From NCBI GenBank assembly GCA_025925185.1, contig JAICLV010000028.1, positions 1 through 20,175 of the forward strand: 20,175 bases of DNA. The letters are read 5' to 3'. This DNA comes from Acidothermaceae bacterium. Its GTDB lineage: Bacteria; Actinomycetota; Actinomycetes; Acidothermales; Acidothermaceae. Of this stretch, positions 11,162 to 19,746 are shown piece after piece; the first letter of the stretch is position 1, and every line of letters starts with the position of its first letter. The notes under the pieces are model-generated. The model had not been told where the DNA came from. It made no database searches and saw only the letters and a program-made list of their open reading frames with translations. A program made the translations under genes and the position numbers.

Positions 11162-13237
11162 TTATTCGATTAACTTTGCGCTGGCTCCTGCGCACAGCGC
11201 CAACACGTCGTCGCCGAACGACTCGAGTTTCGCCGGTCCCACGCCGCCGATCGACGCGAGTGCGGCGCGCGTCGACGGCCGCAGCTCGGCGATCCGGGTC
11301 AGGGTCGCGTCGGTGAACACGCAAAACGCCGGCTGCTTCAGCTCGCGCGAGCGCTCAAGACGCCAGCTGCGCAGCTGCTCGTACAGCGCCTCGTCGACAT
11401 CCCCGGGGCAGTCGACGCAGCGACCCAGCTTGCGCTCCGCGCCACCGCTCAACACCCGCCCGCACACGCGACAACGCGCGCTCGCGGCAGCACGCTCGCG
11501 TCGTCCGGGCTCGCGTCGTCCAGCAATGCGACGGGCGGACGACGGCGCGCCGGCGCCGCCACCGTCGAGCTCGGCCCGCAGCGTCTCGAGAAACCGGGAC
11601 GGACCGCGGCTGGCGCGCGACCCCGGTGACCGGGCCGCCGCCCACGACAGCGCCAAGACCGCGCGCGCCCGCGTGATGCCGACGTAGAGCAGCCGGCGCT
11701 CCTCCTCGATCTGGTCGGGGGTCTCGGCGTAGACGATCGGCAGCGTGCCGTCGGCGAGGCCGACGATGAAGACGGCGTCCCACTCCAGGCCCTTGGCCGC
11801 GTGCAGCGAGGCGAGCGTGACGCCGTCGACGACGGGCGCGTGCTGCAGCGCCGCCCGCTCCTCCAACTCGGCGACGAACTCCGGCAGACCGCCCTCGCTT
11901 CGCTCGTCGGAGAGCCGGGCGAGCGCCGTGAGCGACTCCCAGCGCTCGCGTGCGGCGCCGCCACCGGCCGGCGCCACCGGGGTCAGACCGGCGCCCGCCA
12001 AAACGGCGCGCACGCTCTCGCCTAGGGGCGCGTCGTCCGAGATCGAGCGGGCGGCGCCGCGCAGCAGGAACATCGCCTCGCGCACCTCGGGCCGCTCGAA
12101 GAAGCGCTCCCCGCCGCGCACAACGTACGGGACGCCCGCCTCGGCGAGCGCCTGCTCGTAGGTCTGCGACTGCGCGTTGATGCGGAACAGCACCGCGATC
12201 TCGCTGGCCGGCAGCCCGTCGGCGATCAGCTTCGCCGCTTTCGTGGCGACCGCCGCCGCCTCGGCCACCTCGTCATCGTGGCTGTCGAGGGTCGGGGTCG
12301 GCCCGGGCTGCCGCTGGGCCACAAGCGCGCCGCCCGCCAGCCGGTTGGCGAGCGCGACCACCTGCGGGGTCGACCGGTAGTCGCGCACCAGCCGCACGAC
12401 GGTCGCTTTCGAATAGCGCGCGGCGAACCCGGTGAGGTAGCTCGGTGACGCCCCCGCGAACGAGTAGATCGTCTGCTCGGGGTCGCCGACGACACACACG
12501 TCGTCGCGACCGCCGAGCCACGCGTCGAGCAACCGCTGCTGGGCGGGGTTGACGTCTTGGTACTCGTCGACGACGAAGTAGCGGTACTGCTCGCGCACCT
12601 GCGAGGCGATCTCGGGCTCGGTCTCGAGCAGCGCGGTGGCGTGCAGCAGCAGATCCTCGAAGTCGAAGAGGCTTTTGCGCACCTTGAGGTCTTCGTAGCC
12701 GGCATAGATCGCCGTGACGTCGGCCACCGGGCGCGGCGCGATGCGGTGCGCCAGCTCGACCGACGCCGCGTAGTCGTCGGGCGGTCGCTGCAGCGCCTTC
12801 ATCCACTCGATCTCGCCGGCGACGTCGCGAAGATCGGATGGCGAGAGTCCGAGGCGCAACCGGCCGGCCACCTCGGCCAGCAGCGGCACCTTCGACTTGA
12901 GGACCGACGGCAGCTCGCCGCCGACCGCACGCGGCCAGAAGTACTGCAGCTGGCGCAACGCCGCCGCGTGGAAGGTGCGGGCCTGCACGCCGCTCGCGCC
13001 CAGCCGGCGCAACCGGCCGCGCAGCTCACCGGCCGCCCTCGTGGTGAAGGTCACCGCGAGCACGTGGCCCGGCGCGATCACGCCCTCGCGCACAGCGAAC
13101 GCGATGCGGTGGGTGATCGCGCGGGTCTTGCCGGTGCCGGCCCCAGCGAGGACGCACACCGGCCCGCGCACCGCCTCGGCGGCGGCCCGCTGCTCGGGAT
13201 CAAGGCCGGCCAGCACGTCGTCGTTCACGTCCGCCAT
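11162..13237 (-). CDS. uvrD2: ATP-dependent DNA helicase UvrD2
   Basis: The product is a 691-aa superfamily 1 helicase. Visible motifs are Walker A AGAGTGKT (31-38), VVDEYQD (222-228), GDPEQTIYSF, the RDYRSTPQVV segment, the SLHAAKGLEWD segment and LLYVGITRAR. A tetracysteine cluster follows (Cys589, 592, 607, 610) and an HRDC domain at about 620-691. This layout is that of mycobacterial UvrD2, where the cysteine cluster matters for activity and the HRDC domain aids DNA binding. UvrD2 is essential in M. tuberculosis. The start is the ATG at 13237 (MADVNDD), or the GTG at 13228, 9 nt from a GAGG; an upstream in-frame extension is not conserved. It is divergent from the mycoredoxin gene, as in Rv3198c/Rv3198A. 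Confidence 0.94.
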   Translation of the reverse strand: MADVNDDVLAGLDPEQRAAAEAVRGPVCVLAGAGTGKTRAITHRIAFAVREGVIAPGHVLAVTFTTRAAGELRGRLRRLGASGVQARTFHAAALRQLQYFWPRAVGGELPSVLKSKVPLLAEVAGRLRLGLSPSDLRDVAGEIEWMKALQRPPDDYAASVELAHRIAPRPVADVTAIYAGYEDLKVRKSLFDFEDLLLHATALLETEPEIASQVREQYRYFVVDEYQDVNPAQQRLLDAWLGGRDDVCVVGDPEQTIYSFAGASPSYLTGFAARYSKATVVRLVRDYRSTPQVVALANRLAGGALVAQRQPGPTPTLDSHDDEVAEAAAVATKAAKLIADGLPASEIAVLFRINAQSQTYEQALAEAGVPYVVRGGERFFERPEVREAMFLLRGAARSISDDAPLGESVRAVLAGAGLTPVAPAGGGAARERWESLTALARLSDERSEGGLPEFVAELEERAALQHAPVVDGVTLASLHAAKGLEWDAVFIVGLADGTLPIVYAETPDQIEEERRLLYVGITRARAVLALSWAAARSPGSRASRGPSRFLETLRAELDGGGAGAPSSARRIAGRREPGRRERAAASARCRVCGRVLSGGAERKLGRCVDCPGDVDEALYEQLRSWRLERSRELKQPAFCVFTDATLTRIAELRPSTRAALASIGGVGPAKLESFGDDVLALCAGASAKLIE

Positions 13238-13359
13238 CCTCGCAGCACCGCCCGACATCGACGCCGGCCTCGTGCTCGGCGGAGGAAGAATCATGGTGCG
13301 GTGTCGGTTGTGGATACGTGACCGCTCAACCACAAGCCGCGTCGAAGGAGCAGATCGCC

Positions 13360-13626
13360 TTGGCCGCCGAGACCGCCCGCACGGAACTCACGATGTACAC
13401 CACCACCTGGTGCGGCTACTGCCGCCAGCTCAAGCGACAGCTCGACGAGCAGGGCATCGGCTACACCGAGGTCAACATCGAGACGACGCCCGGCGCGGCG
13501 GAGTTCGTGATGAGCGTCAACGGCGGCAACCAGACCGTGCCCACCATGCTGTTCCCGGACGGCAGCACTCTGACGAACCCTTCGATGGCGCAGGTGCGCA
13601 CACAGCTCGAGGGCATCGCGAGCTAA
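13360..13626 (+). CDS. mrx1: Mycoredoxin-1-like glutaredoxin
   Basis: The product is 88 aa with the mycoredoxin active site WCGYC (17-21), the cis-Pro motif TVPT, and SVNGG. Mycoredoxin removes mycothiol from oxidised proteins using mycothiol and its reductase, so this cell probably makes mycothiol. I choose the TTG at 13360 because AAGGAG at 13345-13350 lies 9 nt upstream, giving the family's usual length. The GTG at 13318 would add 14 residues and lacks a good site. It is divergent from uvrD2, and its stop is 7 bp from the end of the convergent nudC gene. Confidence 0.92.
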   Translation: MAAETARTELTMYTTTWCGYCRQLKRQLDEQGIGYTEVNIETTPGAAEFVMSVNGGNQTVPTMLFPDGSTLTNPSMAQVRTQLEGIAS

Positions 13627-13633
13627 GCGGGTC

Positions 13634-14509
13634 CTAGCGCGAAACCGCCGCCAACCCGCCGCCGTACCAGCCGTCGATCAATCGGAACGCGACCGACGAG
13701 CGCATCGGCAGCCGCAGCGATCCGTCTTTCACGCACGCGGTCAACTCCTCGGGGGCAAACCAGCGCGCGTCGCTGATCTCCACGCCGTCAACGGCAAGCT
13801 CGGACGACCCCGCGTGCGCGGTGAACGCGAGCATCAGACTCGACGGGAACGGCCATGGCTGGCTCTCGACGTAGCGCACGTCGTCGACCACCACGCCGAC
13901 CTCTTCGAGCACCTCGCGCGCCACCGCCTCCTCTAACGTCTCACCAGCCTCCACAAAACCCGCCAGCGTCGACATCCTCCCCTGCGGCCAGCTCGGTTGA
14001 TGGCCGAGCAGCGCGCGCCCCTTGTCGTCGACCACGAGCATGATGACCGCCGGGTCGGTGCGCGGGTAGTGCTCGGCGCCGTCTTCGACGCAGCGGCGCA
14101 GGTGCCCGCCGAGGGCCGCGACGGTGGCCGCGCCGCAGCCCGGGCAGAACGGGTTGCGGGCGTGCCAGCGTTCGAGCGCCGCCGCCTGTGCGAGCAGCGC
14201 CGCCTCGTCCGCGGCCAGTACTGAACCGACCTCGCGCAAGCTCACGGCGCGGGTGCCCTCGGGGGGCTTTTCCGGCAGGCCGGCGGCGACCGCGAAGAAC
14301 GCCACGCCGGAATCGCCGTCGTCCGGTGTGCCAAGGAAAAGTCGCTCACCGTCGGGCGAGCTGCTCGTTGGAGTCCAGACCAGGCGGTCGCCCGCGACCA
14401 ACGCGCGCGCCTCGTCAACGACGAGAAGCCTGGACGACGGGTGCGTCCACGCGGCAGCGAGCCACACGTCGTCAGAACGCAAGTGCGCGCTGCGGTTCAC
14501 GTGGCTCAT
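13634..14509 (-). CDS. nudC: NudC-type NAD+ diphosphatase (Nudix)
   Basis: The product is 291 aa. It has an N-terminal NUDIX-like half, a zinc-ribbon region (Cys122, Cys125, Cys140), a Nudix box from Gly184 with GETLEEAVAREVLEEVG, and the NADH-pyrophosphatase signature SQPWPFPSS at 216-224. These enzymes hydrolyse NAD(H) to NMN(H) and AMP and can remove NAD caps from RNA. The usual fourth zinc cysteine is missing (CVED at 140-143); His147 might replace it. The start is the ATG at 14509, which overlaps the TGA of the M20 peptidase gene (ATGA), so the two are translationally coupled; a longer in-frame start is not supported. Confidence 0.94.
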   Translation of the reverse strand: MSHVNRSAHLRSDDVWLAAAWTHPSSRLLVVDEARALVAGDRLVWTPTSSSPDGERLFLGTPDDGDSGVAFFAVAAGLPEKPPEGTRAVSLREVGSVLAADEAALLAQAAALERWHARNPFCPGCGAATVAALGGHLRRCVEDGAEHYPRTDPAVIMLVVDDKGRALLGHQPSWPQGRMSTLAGFVEAGETLEEAVAREVLEEVGVVVDDVRYVESQPWPFPSSLMLAFTAHAGSSELAVDGVEISDARWFAPEELTACVKDGSLRLPMRSSVAFRLIDGWYGGGLAAVSR

Positions 14510-15948
14510 GCGGATTGGGCGGCGAGCTCGTCCCACAGGTAGGCGACCGCCTCTGCGCCCTTGAGCAGCAACGGAATGACGGCGTGCTCGTCAGGCGCGT
14601 GAATGCGGTCGGTCGGCAGACCGACACCGAGGAACACCAGCGGCGCTTGCAATATCTGGCTGATCTCCGCCTCGGGGCCAGACCCGCCTTCGCGGGTGAA
14701 CAGCACCTCGCCGTCGAACGCGCGGCCGAGCGAGCTGGCCACCGCCTGCAGCGCGGGGTCGTCGAGCGGCACCAGGTAGGGCTGCACCCCGTCGCCGAAG
14801 AACTGCACGTTGGCGGTGATGCCTGGTGGTGTGTTTTCCTCGACGTATGCGCGAAAAGCGGCCTGGACATCGAGTGGCTGCTGATCGGAGATGAGCCGGA
14901 AGCTCACCTTGGCATGGGCGTCTGTCGTGATAATGGTCTTGTGCCCGGCGAGCATGTAACCGCCCCACATGCCGTGGATCTCACACGTCGGTCGGGCCCA
15001 AATGCGCTCGAGTGTGCTGAAGCCGGCTTCGCCATGCGCCGCGCGGCTTTCAGCGGTCTTCAGCCAACGGCCTTCGTCGAAAGGAAGTTTGGCGATCATC
15101 TCGCGCTCGCGGTCGGACAGCGGCCGCACGTTGTCGTAGAACCCCTTGAGCGTCACCCGGTTGTCGCCGTCATGCAGCCCCGCGAGCAGTTTTGCCATCA
15201 CCGTAAGGGGATTCGGCACGGCGCCGCCGAACGAGCCGGAGTGCAAATCGACGTCCGGACCGTGCAGGTCGATCTGACAATCGGTGAGGCCGCGCACGCC
15301 GATGCACACCGTTGTCGCGCCCTCGCCGTACATGCCGGTGTCGCTGACCACGATGACGTCGCAGTCGAGCCGGTCGCGCTTTTCCTTTAACAGCTGGGTG
15401 AATTTCGGCGACCCCGACTCTTCCTCGCCCTCGATGACGAACTTGAGATTCACCGGCGGGCTGGTGCGGCCGCTCGTCTCAAGGTTGGCACGCAGGCCAA
15501 GTAAGTGGTAGAGCACCTGCCCCTTGTCGTCGGACGCGCCACGGCCGAGCAGCTTGTCGCCGTCCGGGCCTTCGACGACTGCGGGCTCGAACGGCGCGAA
15601 ACTCCACTTGTCGATGGGGTCGACCGGCTGCACGTCGTGGTGTCCGTAGACGACGACGGTCTTGGCGGCCGGGTCGTCGGAGGGCCACTCGGCGAAGACA
15701 CAGGGTGCGCCCTCCGGCCCGCCCGCCGTCCAAACTTCAACCGTGGGGAAGCCGATGTCGCGCAACGCGTCGGCGAGCCAGTCTGCGGAGCGGCGGACGT
15801 CGCCGGCCCGCTCGGGGTCGGTCCAGACGCTGGGGATGCGCAGCCAGTCGGACAGCTGCGCGACGAACTCGTCGCGATGGTCTTGCACATACGCGCGGAC
15901 GGCGTCGCGGCGCGCGTCGTCGATCACTGATTCCTGTCGAGAGCTCAT
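14506..15948 (-). CDS. M20 family dipeptidase
   Basis: A 480-aa di-zinc exopeptidase of the M20 (CNDP-like) family. Visible are GHHDVQP (102-108, His103 and Asp105 as ligand and catalytic neighbour), GRGASDDKG (135-143, the bridging Asp), EGEEESGS (173-180, with the general-base Glu) and a C-terminal HAPDEH that gives the last His ligand. No signal peptide is visible, so it is probably cytoplasmic and digests small peptides. The start is the ATG at 15948 with AAGG 7 nt upstream. It is followed by nudC with a 4-bp overlap. The link with NAD turnover is not obvious. Confidence 0.93.
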   Translation of the reverse strand: MSSRQESVIDDARRDAVRAYVQDHRDEFVAQLSDWLRIPSVWTDPERAGDVRRSADWLADALRDIGFPTVEVWTAGGPEGAPCVFAEWPSDDPAAKTVVVYGHHDVQPVDPIDKWSFAPFEPAVVEGPDGDKLLGRGASDDKGQVLYHLLGLRANLETSGRTSPPVNLKFVIEGEEESGSPKFTQLLKEKRDRLDCDVIVVSDTGMYGEGATTVCIGVRGLTDCQIDLHGPDVDLHSGSFGGAVPNPLTVMAKLLAGLHDGDNRVTLKGFYDNVRPLSDREREMIAKLPFDEGRWLKTAESRAAHGEAGFSTLERIWARPTCEIHGMWGGYMLAGHKTIITTDAHAKVSFRLISDQQPLDVQAAFRAYVEENTPPGITANVQFFGDGVQPYLVPLDDPALQAVASSLGRAFDGEVLFTREGGSGPEAEISQILQAPLVFLGVGLPTDRIHAPDEHAVIPLLLKGAEAVAYLWDELAAQSA

Positions 15949-16043
15949 ACCCGAACCTTAGATCGCGCGAAGATCTGGCCGTGGGCACCCGGTCATGTCA
16001 TCCTGCCTTGATCACATTCCGGAAGTGGGGCAGGTGGTCTCCG

Positions 16044-16511
16044 ATGCGGGCGGGCCGTGTAGTGCTGCGCCAGTCGAATGCGAACGCGTTGGGTCTGCCA
16101 ATCCTCATCGCGGTGGTTCTTGTTGCCATCGTCGTCAGCCAGCTCTTCGCTCGCCGGCCAAGCACCGCTGTCTTCGTCGGCTGCGCGGCAGTGGCGGTGC
16201 TGGACGTCTTCTTCGGCTGGTACTTTTTCCGGCAGGGCGGGTCGACGCTTGTCATCACCGCGAACGACATCACCTTCACCAGGCCGCATCGGGGCGGGTT
16301 GAAGAGTCCGCCGAATCGGCTCGTCATCGAGCGGACACCGGCCAGCACCCTCAGTTTCCGCTCGGCTCCCAACGGCGTGGTGGGGAGCAAGTACACGGGT
16401 TACGCGCTGAAGTTGCGCGACGATGCGACGGGCGACGAGGTTTTCGCGGGTGCCTTTGGCCGCGGCCGGGTACAGCAAGCCTGCGAGTCGCTGGGGTGGT
16501 CATTCAGCTGA
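16044..16511 (+). CDS. Small membrane protein with two helices and a beta-rich domain
   Basis: The product is 155 aa. After a short basic front, two hydrophobic helices run from about residue 18 to 62 with a short loop. The rest is soluble and beta-rich: STLVITANDITF and a tail near FGRGRVQQACESLGW. It resembles bacterial PH-like domains, a weak assignment. The ATG at 16044 has AGGTGG upstream. It is divergent from the M20 peptidase gene, and its last 8 bases overlap the end of the convergent LigD-like gene. Function unknown. Confidence 0.75.
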   Translation: MRAGRVVLRQSNANALGLPILIAVVLVAIVVSQLFARRPSTAVFVGCAAVAVLDVFFGWYFFRQGGSTLVITANDITFTRPHRGGLKSPPNRLVIERTPASTLSFRSAPNGVVGSKYTGYALKLRDDATGDEVFAGAFGRGRVQQACESLGWSFS

Positions 16512-18108
16512 GATTCGGCAACCGTTGCGCAGCCGTGAGTATCGCGCGGAACGGGTCGCCGCTTTCTTTGAGGCGCTTGTCGATGCTGCGGATCGTGAAC
16601 GCGTCAGGCTTGAGCTTCGGGTCGTCGAGCTCGTCCCACTCGATCGGCGTTGAGACCGGCGCGCCCGCCGCCGGCCGGGGGCTGTACGGCGCGACGAGCG
16701 TTTTGTTAATGGCGTTTTGGGTGTAGTCGAGGCGGGCGAGGCCGCCACGCTCCTTGACGTCCCACTTCCAGCTCACCAGCTCAGGGGCGACAGCTCCGAC
16801 CGCCTTTGAGAGCTGCTCAACCCACGCCCGCGTGTCGTCGAAGGATGGGCCGCGCTCAATCGGCACCCAGATCTGGATTCCGCGTCGTCCGGTGACTTTG
16901 GGGAATGCGCGAACACCGAGATGCTCCAGCGCGGTGCGATGCAACCGCGCCAACGTAAGGAGATCGGCCCACTTCGTCGTCGTCCCGGGATCGAGGTCGA
17001 TCAACGCGTACGTCGGGCAATGTGGCAGGTCGGTGCGCGACGTCCAGGCATGCCATTCGAGCGCGCCGAAGTTGGCCGCCCACACGAGAACGGCCGGCTC
17101 GTTGACGACGAGGTACGTCGTCGTCTCGCCGCGGTCGGCTTCGGCGTTGTCCCACCGGCCGACCCAGTCGGGCGCGTGGTCGGGCAACTGTTTGTGCCAA
17201 AAGCCTTTCGCCTCAGCGCCGTTCGGATATCGGTGCATGTTGAGTGCGCGGCCTTCAAGATAGGGCAGGACGACGGGCGCGATACGCGCCGCGTACTTGA
17301 CGAATTCCCGTTTCGTTACCGGCTTTTCGCGACCGCGCCCAGGAAACAGCACCTTGTCGAGGTTCGTGACACGCAGCCGCCGTCCGAAAATCTCCCAATT
17401 ACCAGCGCCTTTGAGCTGGTCGAGCTCGCGCAGCTCGTCGTCGCTCACCTCGCGAGTGCTGGCGCGCAGGTCGATCGATGCTTGCGCTGCGGGCAGATCG
17501 GATCGCCACAATCGGTCGGGATCGGCTTTCACCTCGTCGTTGGTACGTCCGCTAAGCACTGACTTCGGGTGGTCCTCAGGGTCCCAACCGTCGACCGCGT
17601 CGTCATCGTGCTTGTGCAGCAGGATCCACTGCTCCTTGCCACCGTCGTGGGTGTCGCGGCGGATCAAAATGAAGCGCCCGCGCAGCTTCTCGCCGTGCAT
17701 GTCGACGTGCAGCTCACCGTCGGCCACGGCCTTTCCCGGATTGTCGGTCGCGTGCGGCTCCCAGGTTCCGCAGTCCCACACGATGACGTCGCCGCCGCCG
17801 TACTCGCCCGCCGGGATGACCCCCTCGAAGTCGGCGTACTCGATCGGGTGGTCCTCGACGTGGACGGCGGCCCGCTTGACGTTCGGGTCGAGCGTCGGAC
17901 CTTTCGGCACCGCCCAACTGACCAGCACGCCGTCGATCTCAAAACGCAGGTCGTAGTGCAACCTGCGCGCTCGGTGCCGCTGCACCACGAAGCGCCTTGC
18001 GCCGTCCGAGCTTGTCTTGGACGACGCGCCCGCGGGCTCGGGCGTGCGTGCGAAGTCGCGCTTGCGCTTGTATTGCGCGAGCTTCTTCTCCGCAGACGAC
18101 GGCGACAT
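16504..18108 (-). CDS. LigD-like protein with phosphoesterase and polymerase domains, no ligase
   Basis: The product is 534 aa. Residues 38-190 are the LigD 3'-phosphoesterase domain, with HRARRLHYDLRFE (His45, His51, Asp53) and VEDHPIEYADFEG (His87, Tyr91). Residues 240-525 are the archaeo-eukaryotic primase-type polymerase domain, with catalytic DLD (371-373) and the nucleotide-binding TGRRGIQIWVP. There is no ATP-dependent ligase domain between or after them. Mycobacterial LigD is POL-PE-LIG; here the order is PE then POL. It probably acts in end processing for Ku-dependent non-homologous end joining with a ligase encoded elsewhere. ATG at 18108; a DJ-1-like gene lies 26 bp upstream on the same strand, so they may be cotranscribed. 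Confidence 0.9.
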   Translation of the reverse strand: MSPSSAEKKLAQYKRKRDFARTPEPAGASSKTSSDGARRFVVQRHRARRLHYDLRFEIDGVLVSWAVPKGPTLDPNVKRAAVHVEDHPIEYADFEGVIPAGEYGGGDVIVWDCGTWEPHATDNPGKAVADGELHVDMHGEKLRGRFILIRRDTHDGGKEQWILLHKHDDDAVDGWDPEDHPKSVLSGRTNDEVKADPDRLWRSDLPAAQASIDLRASTREVSDDELRELDQLKGAGNWEIFGRRLRVTNLDKVLFPGRGREKPVTKREFVKYAARIAPVVLPYLEGRALNMHRYPNGAEAKGFWHKQLPDHAPDWVGRWDNAEADRGETTTYLVVNEPAVLVWAANFGALEWHAWTSRTDLPHCPTYALIDLDPGTTTKWADLLTLARLHRTALEHLGVRAFPKVTGRRGIQIWVPIERGPSFDDTRAWVEQLSKAVGAVAPELVSWKWDVKERGGLARLDYTQNAINKTLVAPYSPRPAAGAPVSTPIEWDELDDPKLKPDAFTIRSIDKRLKESGDPFRAILTAAQRLPNLS

Positions 18109-18134
18109 ACTCGCGTCTTACCCGCTCTGGGCGA

Positions 18135-18734
18135 TCACACCGGTGGCTGAGGGTCGTACTGAATTCCGCGCCGGACGGCGACAGCGCGCTCGCGGCCGGC
18201 GAGGCGGTCGACGAGATGCAGCGCCATGTCGATGCCAGCCGAGACACCGGACGACGTGATGACGTCCCCGTCATCAACGAAGCGGTCGTCGGGCCGGACG
18301 TCGATCGTGGGGTCGATCTGCTTGAGCAACTCGAGCGAGCCCCAGTGCGTCGTGGCGGGCCGGTTCGCGAGCAGCCCGGCAGCCGCGTAGACCAACGAAC
18401 CGGTGCAGACGCTGGTCATCAGGGAAAGTTGGCCTCGCTGGCGGCGAACCCAGTCGAGCTGCTCTTCGTCGGTCAACTGCGGCCGGGTGCCCTGACCACC
18501 CGGATATATCAGGACTTCGAGTGGCGGCGCGTCGGCGTGTGAGTGGTGGGCTTGGATCGTCAGGCCCTTCGCGCAGCGAACGAGTCCGCCATCGCGCGAC
18601 AGGGTATGAACGGCGTAGCCGTCGTCCGGGAATTTGTGCGTCCAGTACGACAGCACCTCCCAGGGGCCGACCGCGTCGAGCTCCTCGACGTCGGGGAAGA
18701 GCCCAATCCCGATGTGTTTCACGTCGTCCGGCAT
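18135..18734 (-). CDS. DJ-1/PfpI family protein
   Basis: The product is 199 aa of the class I glutamine amidotransferase-like superfamily. The nucleophile is Cys110 in TSVCTGSLV, supported by His130 in TTHWG and by the acidic residue in ELDAVGPWEVL (Asp20), the arrangement seen in ThiJ/PfpI and isonitrile hydratase-like proteins. Its substrate cannot be told from sequence. I take the ATG at 18734, although GAGG sits very close, so a start at 18764 remains possible. It is the first gene of a likely two-gene unit with the LigD-like gene and is divergent from the Smr-like gene. Confidence 0.88.
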   Translation of the reverse strand: MPDDVKHIGIGLFPDVEELDAVGPWEVLSYWTHKFPDDGYAVHTLSRDGGLVRCAKGLTIQAHHSHADAPPLEVLIYPGGQGTRPQLTDEEQLDWVRRQRGQLSLMTSVCTGSLVYAAAGLLANRPATTHWGSLELLKQIDPTIDVRPDDRFVDDGDVITSSGVSAGIDMALHLVDRLAGRERAVAVRRGIQYDPQPPV

Positions 18735-18874
18735 ACCTCGGATGCTGCCACACGGCCGACGCATCGCGCGCCGCGCTTTGGGCGGTCCACGATCGTGAAG
18801 ACAATTCCTGCTTTATGCCGCCTGGAGATCGCCTGCCGCGCGCTGTCACGGACGGCAGGGCGGACGATAGGCCG

Positions 18875-19129
18875 GTGAAGCTCAAGCTGGACCTGCACGA
18901 CATCTACAACCGGGGCGAAGACATCGACCGGGCCCTGCGCGCAGTCATCGACGAAGCCATCGCGAAGCAAGCTCCGCTCGTGGAGATCATCCCGGGCAAG
19001 GGGTCCGGCGCGTTGAAGAAACGCGTGCTGCGGTTCCTTGACCAGAAGGAGATCAAGGCCTTGTACCACCGGGTGGAGAAGGACTCCGACAACTTCGGTC
19101 GGGTGTTCGTTCACTTCCGCTGGAAGTAG
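18875..19129 (+). CDS. Smr-domain protein (84 aa)
   Basis: A stand-alone Smr domain of 84 aa, starting from the GTG at 18875. It has LDLH at 5-8, which opens the domain, and IIPGKGSGALKKRVL at 38-52, equivalent to the HGKGTG loop of MutS2/SmrA nucleases; the His is replaced by Pro40. The C-terminus GRVFVHFRWK matches a conserved actinobacterial small Smr family that I recall with the same length. Nuclease activity is uncertain because of the lost His. The ribosome site is weak; the in-frame ATG at 18815 has no better one. Its last 19 bases overlap a small minus-strand frame. Confidence 0.88.
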   Translation: MKLKLDLHDIYNRGEDIDRALRAVIDEAIAKQAPLVEIIPGKGSGALKKRVLRFLDQKEIKALYHRVEKDSDNFGRVFVHFRWK

Positions 19130-19281
19130 ACACAACAACGCGCGCCGTGCGGCAGATGCTGCTCCTTCGAATCCAGCATGCGTATGGAGTCGACCCCACG
19201 CGCGACCAGCTCGCGCAGCCGCTCTGGCGCCTCGTTGGCTGCCTGAAGGGCCGCGCATAAGCGCCGTTCGCGTTGCGACAT
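19111..19281 (-). CDS. Candidate 56-aa ORF after the HEPN gene
   Basis: An ATG at 19281, 4 nt after the expected HEPN stop (19286-19288), opens a 56-aa frame starting MSQRERRLCA and ending CCVYFQRK. The middle is helical and charged. It has no good ribosome site and might be translated by coupling after the HEPN gene. It overlaps the end of the Smr-like gene by 19 bp. No family recognised; it could be a chance frame. Confidence 0.3.
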   Translation of the reverse strand: MSQRERRLCAALQAANEAPERLRELVARGVDSIRMLDSKEQHLPHGARCCVYFQRK

Positions 19282-19285
19282 GCGG

Positions 19286-19745
19286 TCAGAACGGGGACGT
19301 CTGGTCGAGGACCTTCTCGGCGATGCCGACGATGGCCTTCCGCTCGCGGGATATCGTCCTCGGCGTCTTCGCCCGTGAGCGCGGGCGAGTCCGCGGGCGG
19401 GTATTCCGCGTCGCGGCGGTGGCGGCGCATGCGGTCGTAGGGCCGCAGCTGCTGACCCATCGGCGGATCGAGCTGCGCGCGGACCGCGTGGTGGGCCGCC
19501 AGGTGGCCGCCGGAGCTGGTCGGCCGCAAGCCTTGGCTCTCCAAAATCGCCCACAGTGCCTTTCGCGCGGCGTCGTAGAGCAAAGCGTAGGCGCCCTCGG
19601 GGTCGTCTTCGGCGGTGTTCGCGGCACTGGCGAGGTGCCGGCGCGCCTGCGCGAGCAGACGGTCGGCGTGCTCGCGGCTGGCCGGGACCTGCTGTAGATG
19701 CCCGGTTTCGAGCAGCCGCTCGATCTCGGCGCGCCCTGCGCCCAC
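19286..19745 (-). pseudogene. HEPN domain protein, apparently frameshifted
   Basis: From the GTG at 19745 the frame encodes GAGRAEIERLLETGHL, a helical middle with EDDPEGAYALLYDAARKAL, and the HEPN-type segment YDRMRRHRRDAEYP. At the CCC run 19348-19350 (minus strand) the frame is lost. The matching end, RERKAIVGIAEKVLDQTSPF and a stop at 19286, is in another frame; removing one C joins the two into a 152-aa protein. Without repair, translation would run on to 19053 with a non-conserved, basic 230-aa product that ends inside the Smr-like gene. HEPN proteins paired with nucleotidyltransferases form HepT-MntA-like toxin-antitoxin pairs. The start follows the stop of the nucleotidyltransferase gene by one base. 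A sequencing error is also possible. Confidence 0.7.
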
Positions 19746-19746
19746 C

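Noticed and set aside
10680..11687. 335-codon plus-strand frame across the 113-aa gene and the end of uvrD2
   Set aside because: It is antisense to uvrD2 and to the 113-aa gene, lacks a ribosome site, and is Arg/Ser-rich.
14188..15390. 400-codon plus-strand frame over nudC and the M20 peptidase
   Set aside because: Antisense to two genes with intact active-site motifs.
19053..19285. Long basic C-terminal tail of the HEPN protein as a real domain
   Set aside because: It arises only after the apparent frame change, is antisense to the Smr-like gene at its end, and the expected C-terminus is intact in the other frame.
19340..19360. Programmed ribosomal frameshift in HEPN
   Set aside because: The site is not a typical slippery heptamer and no stimulatory structure was evident; mutation or sequencing error is simpler.
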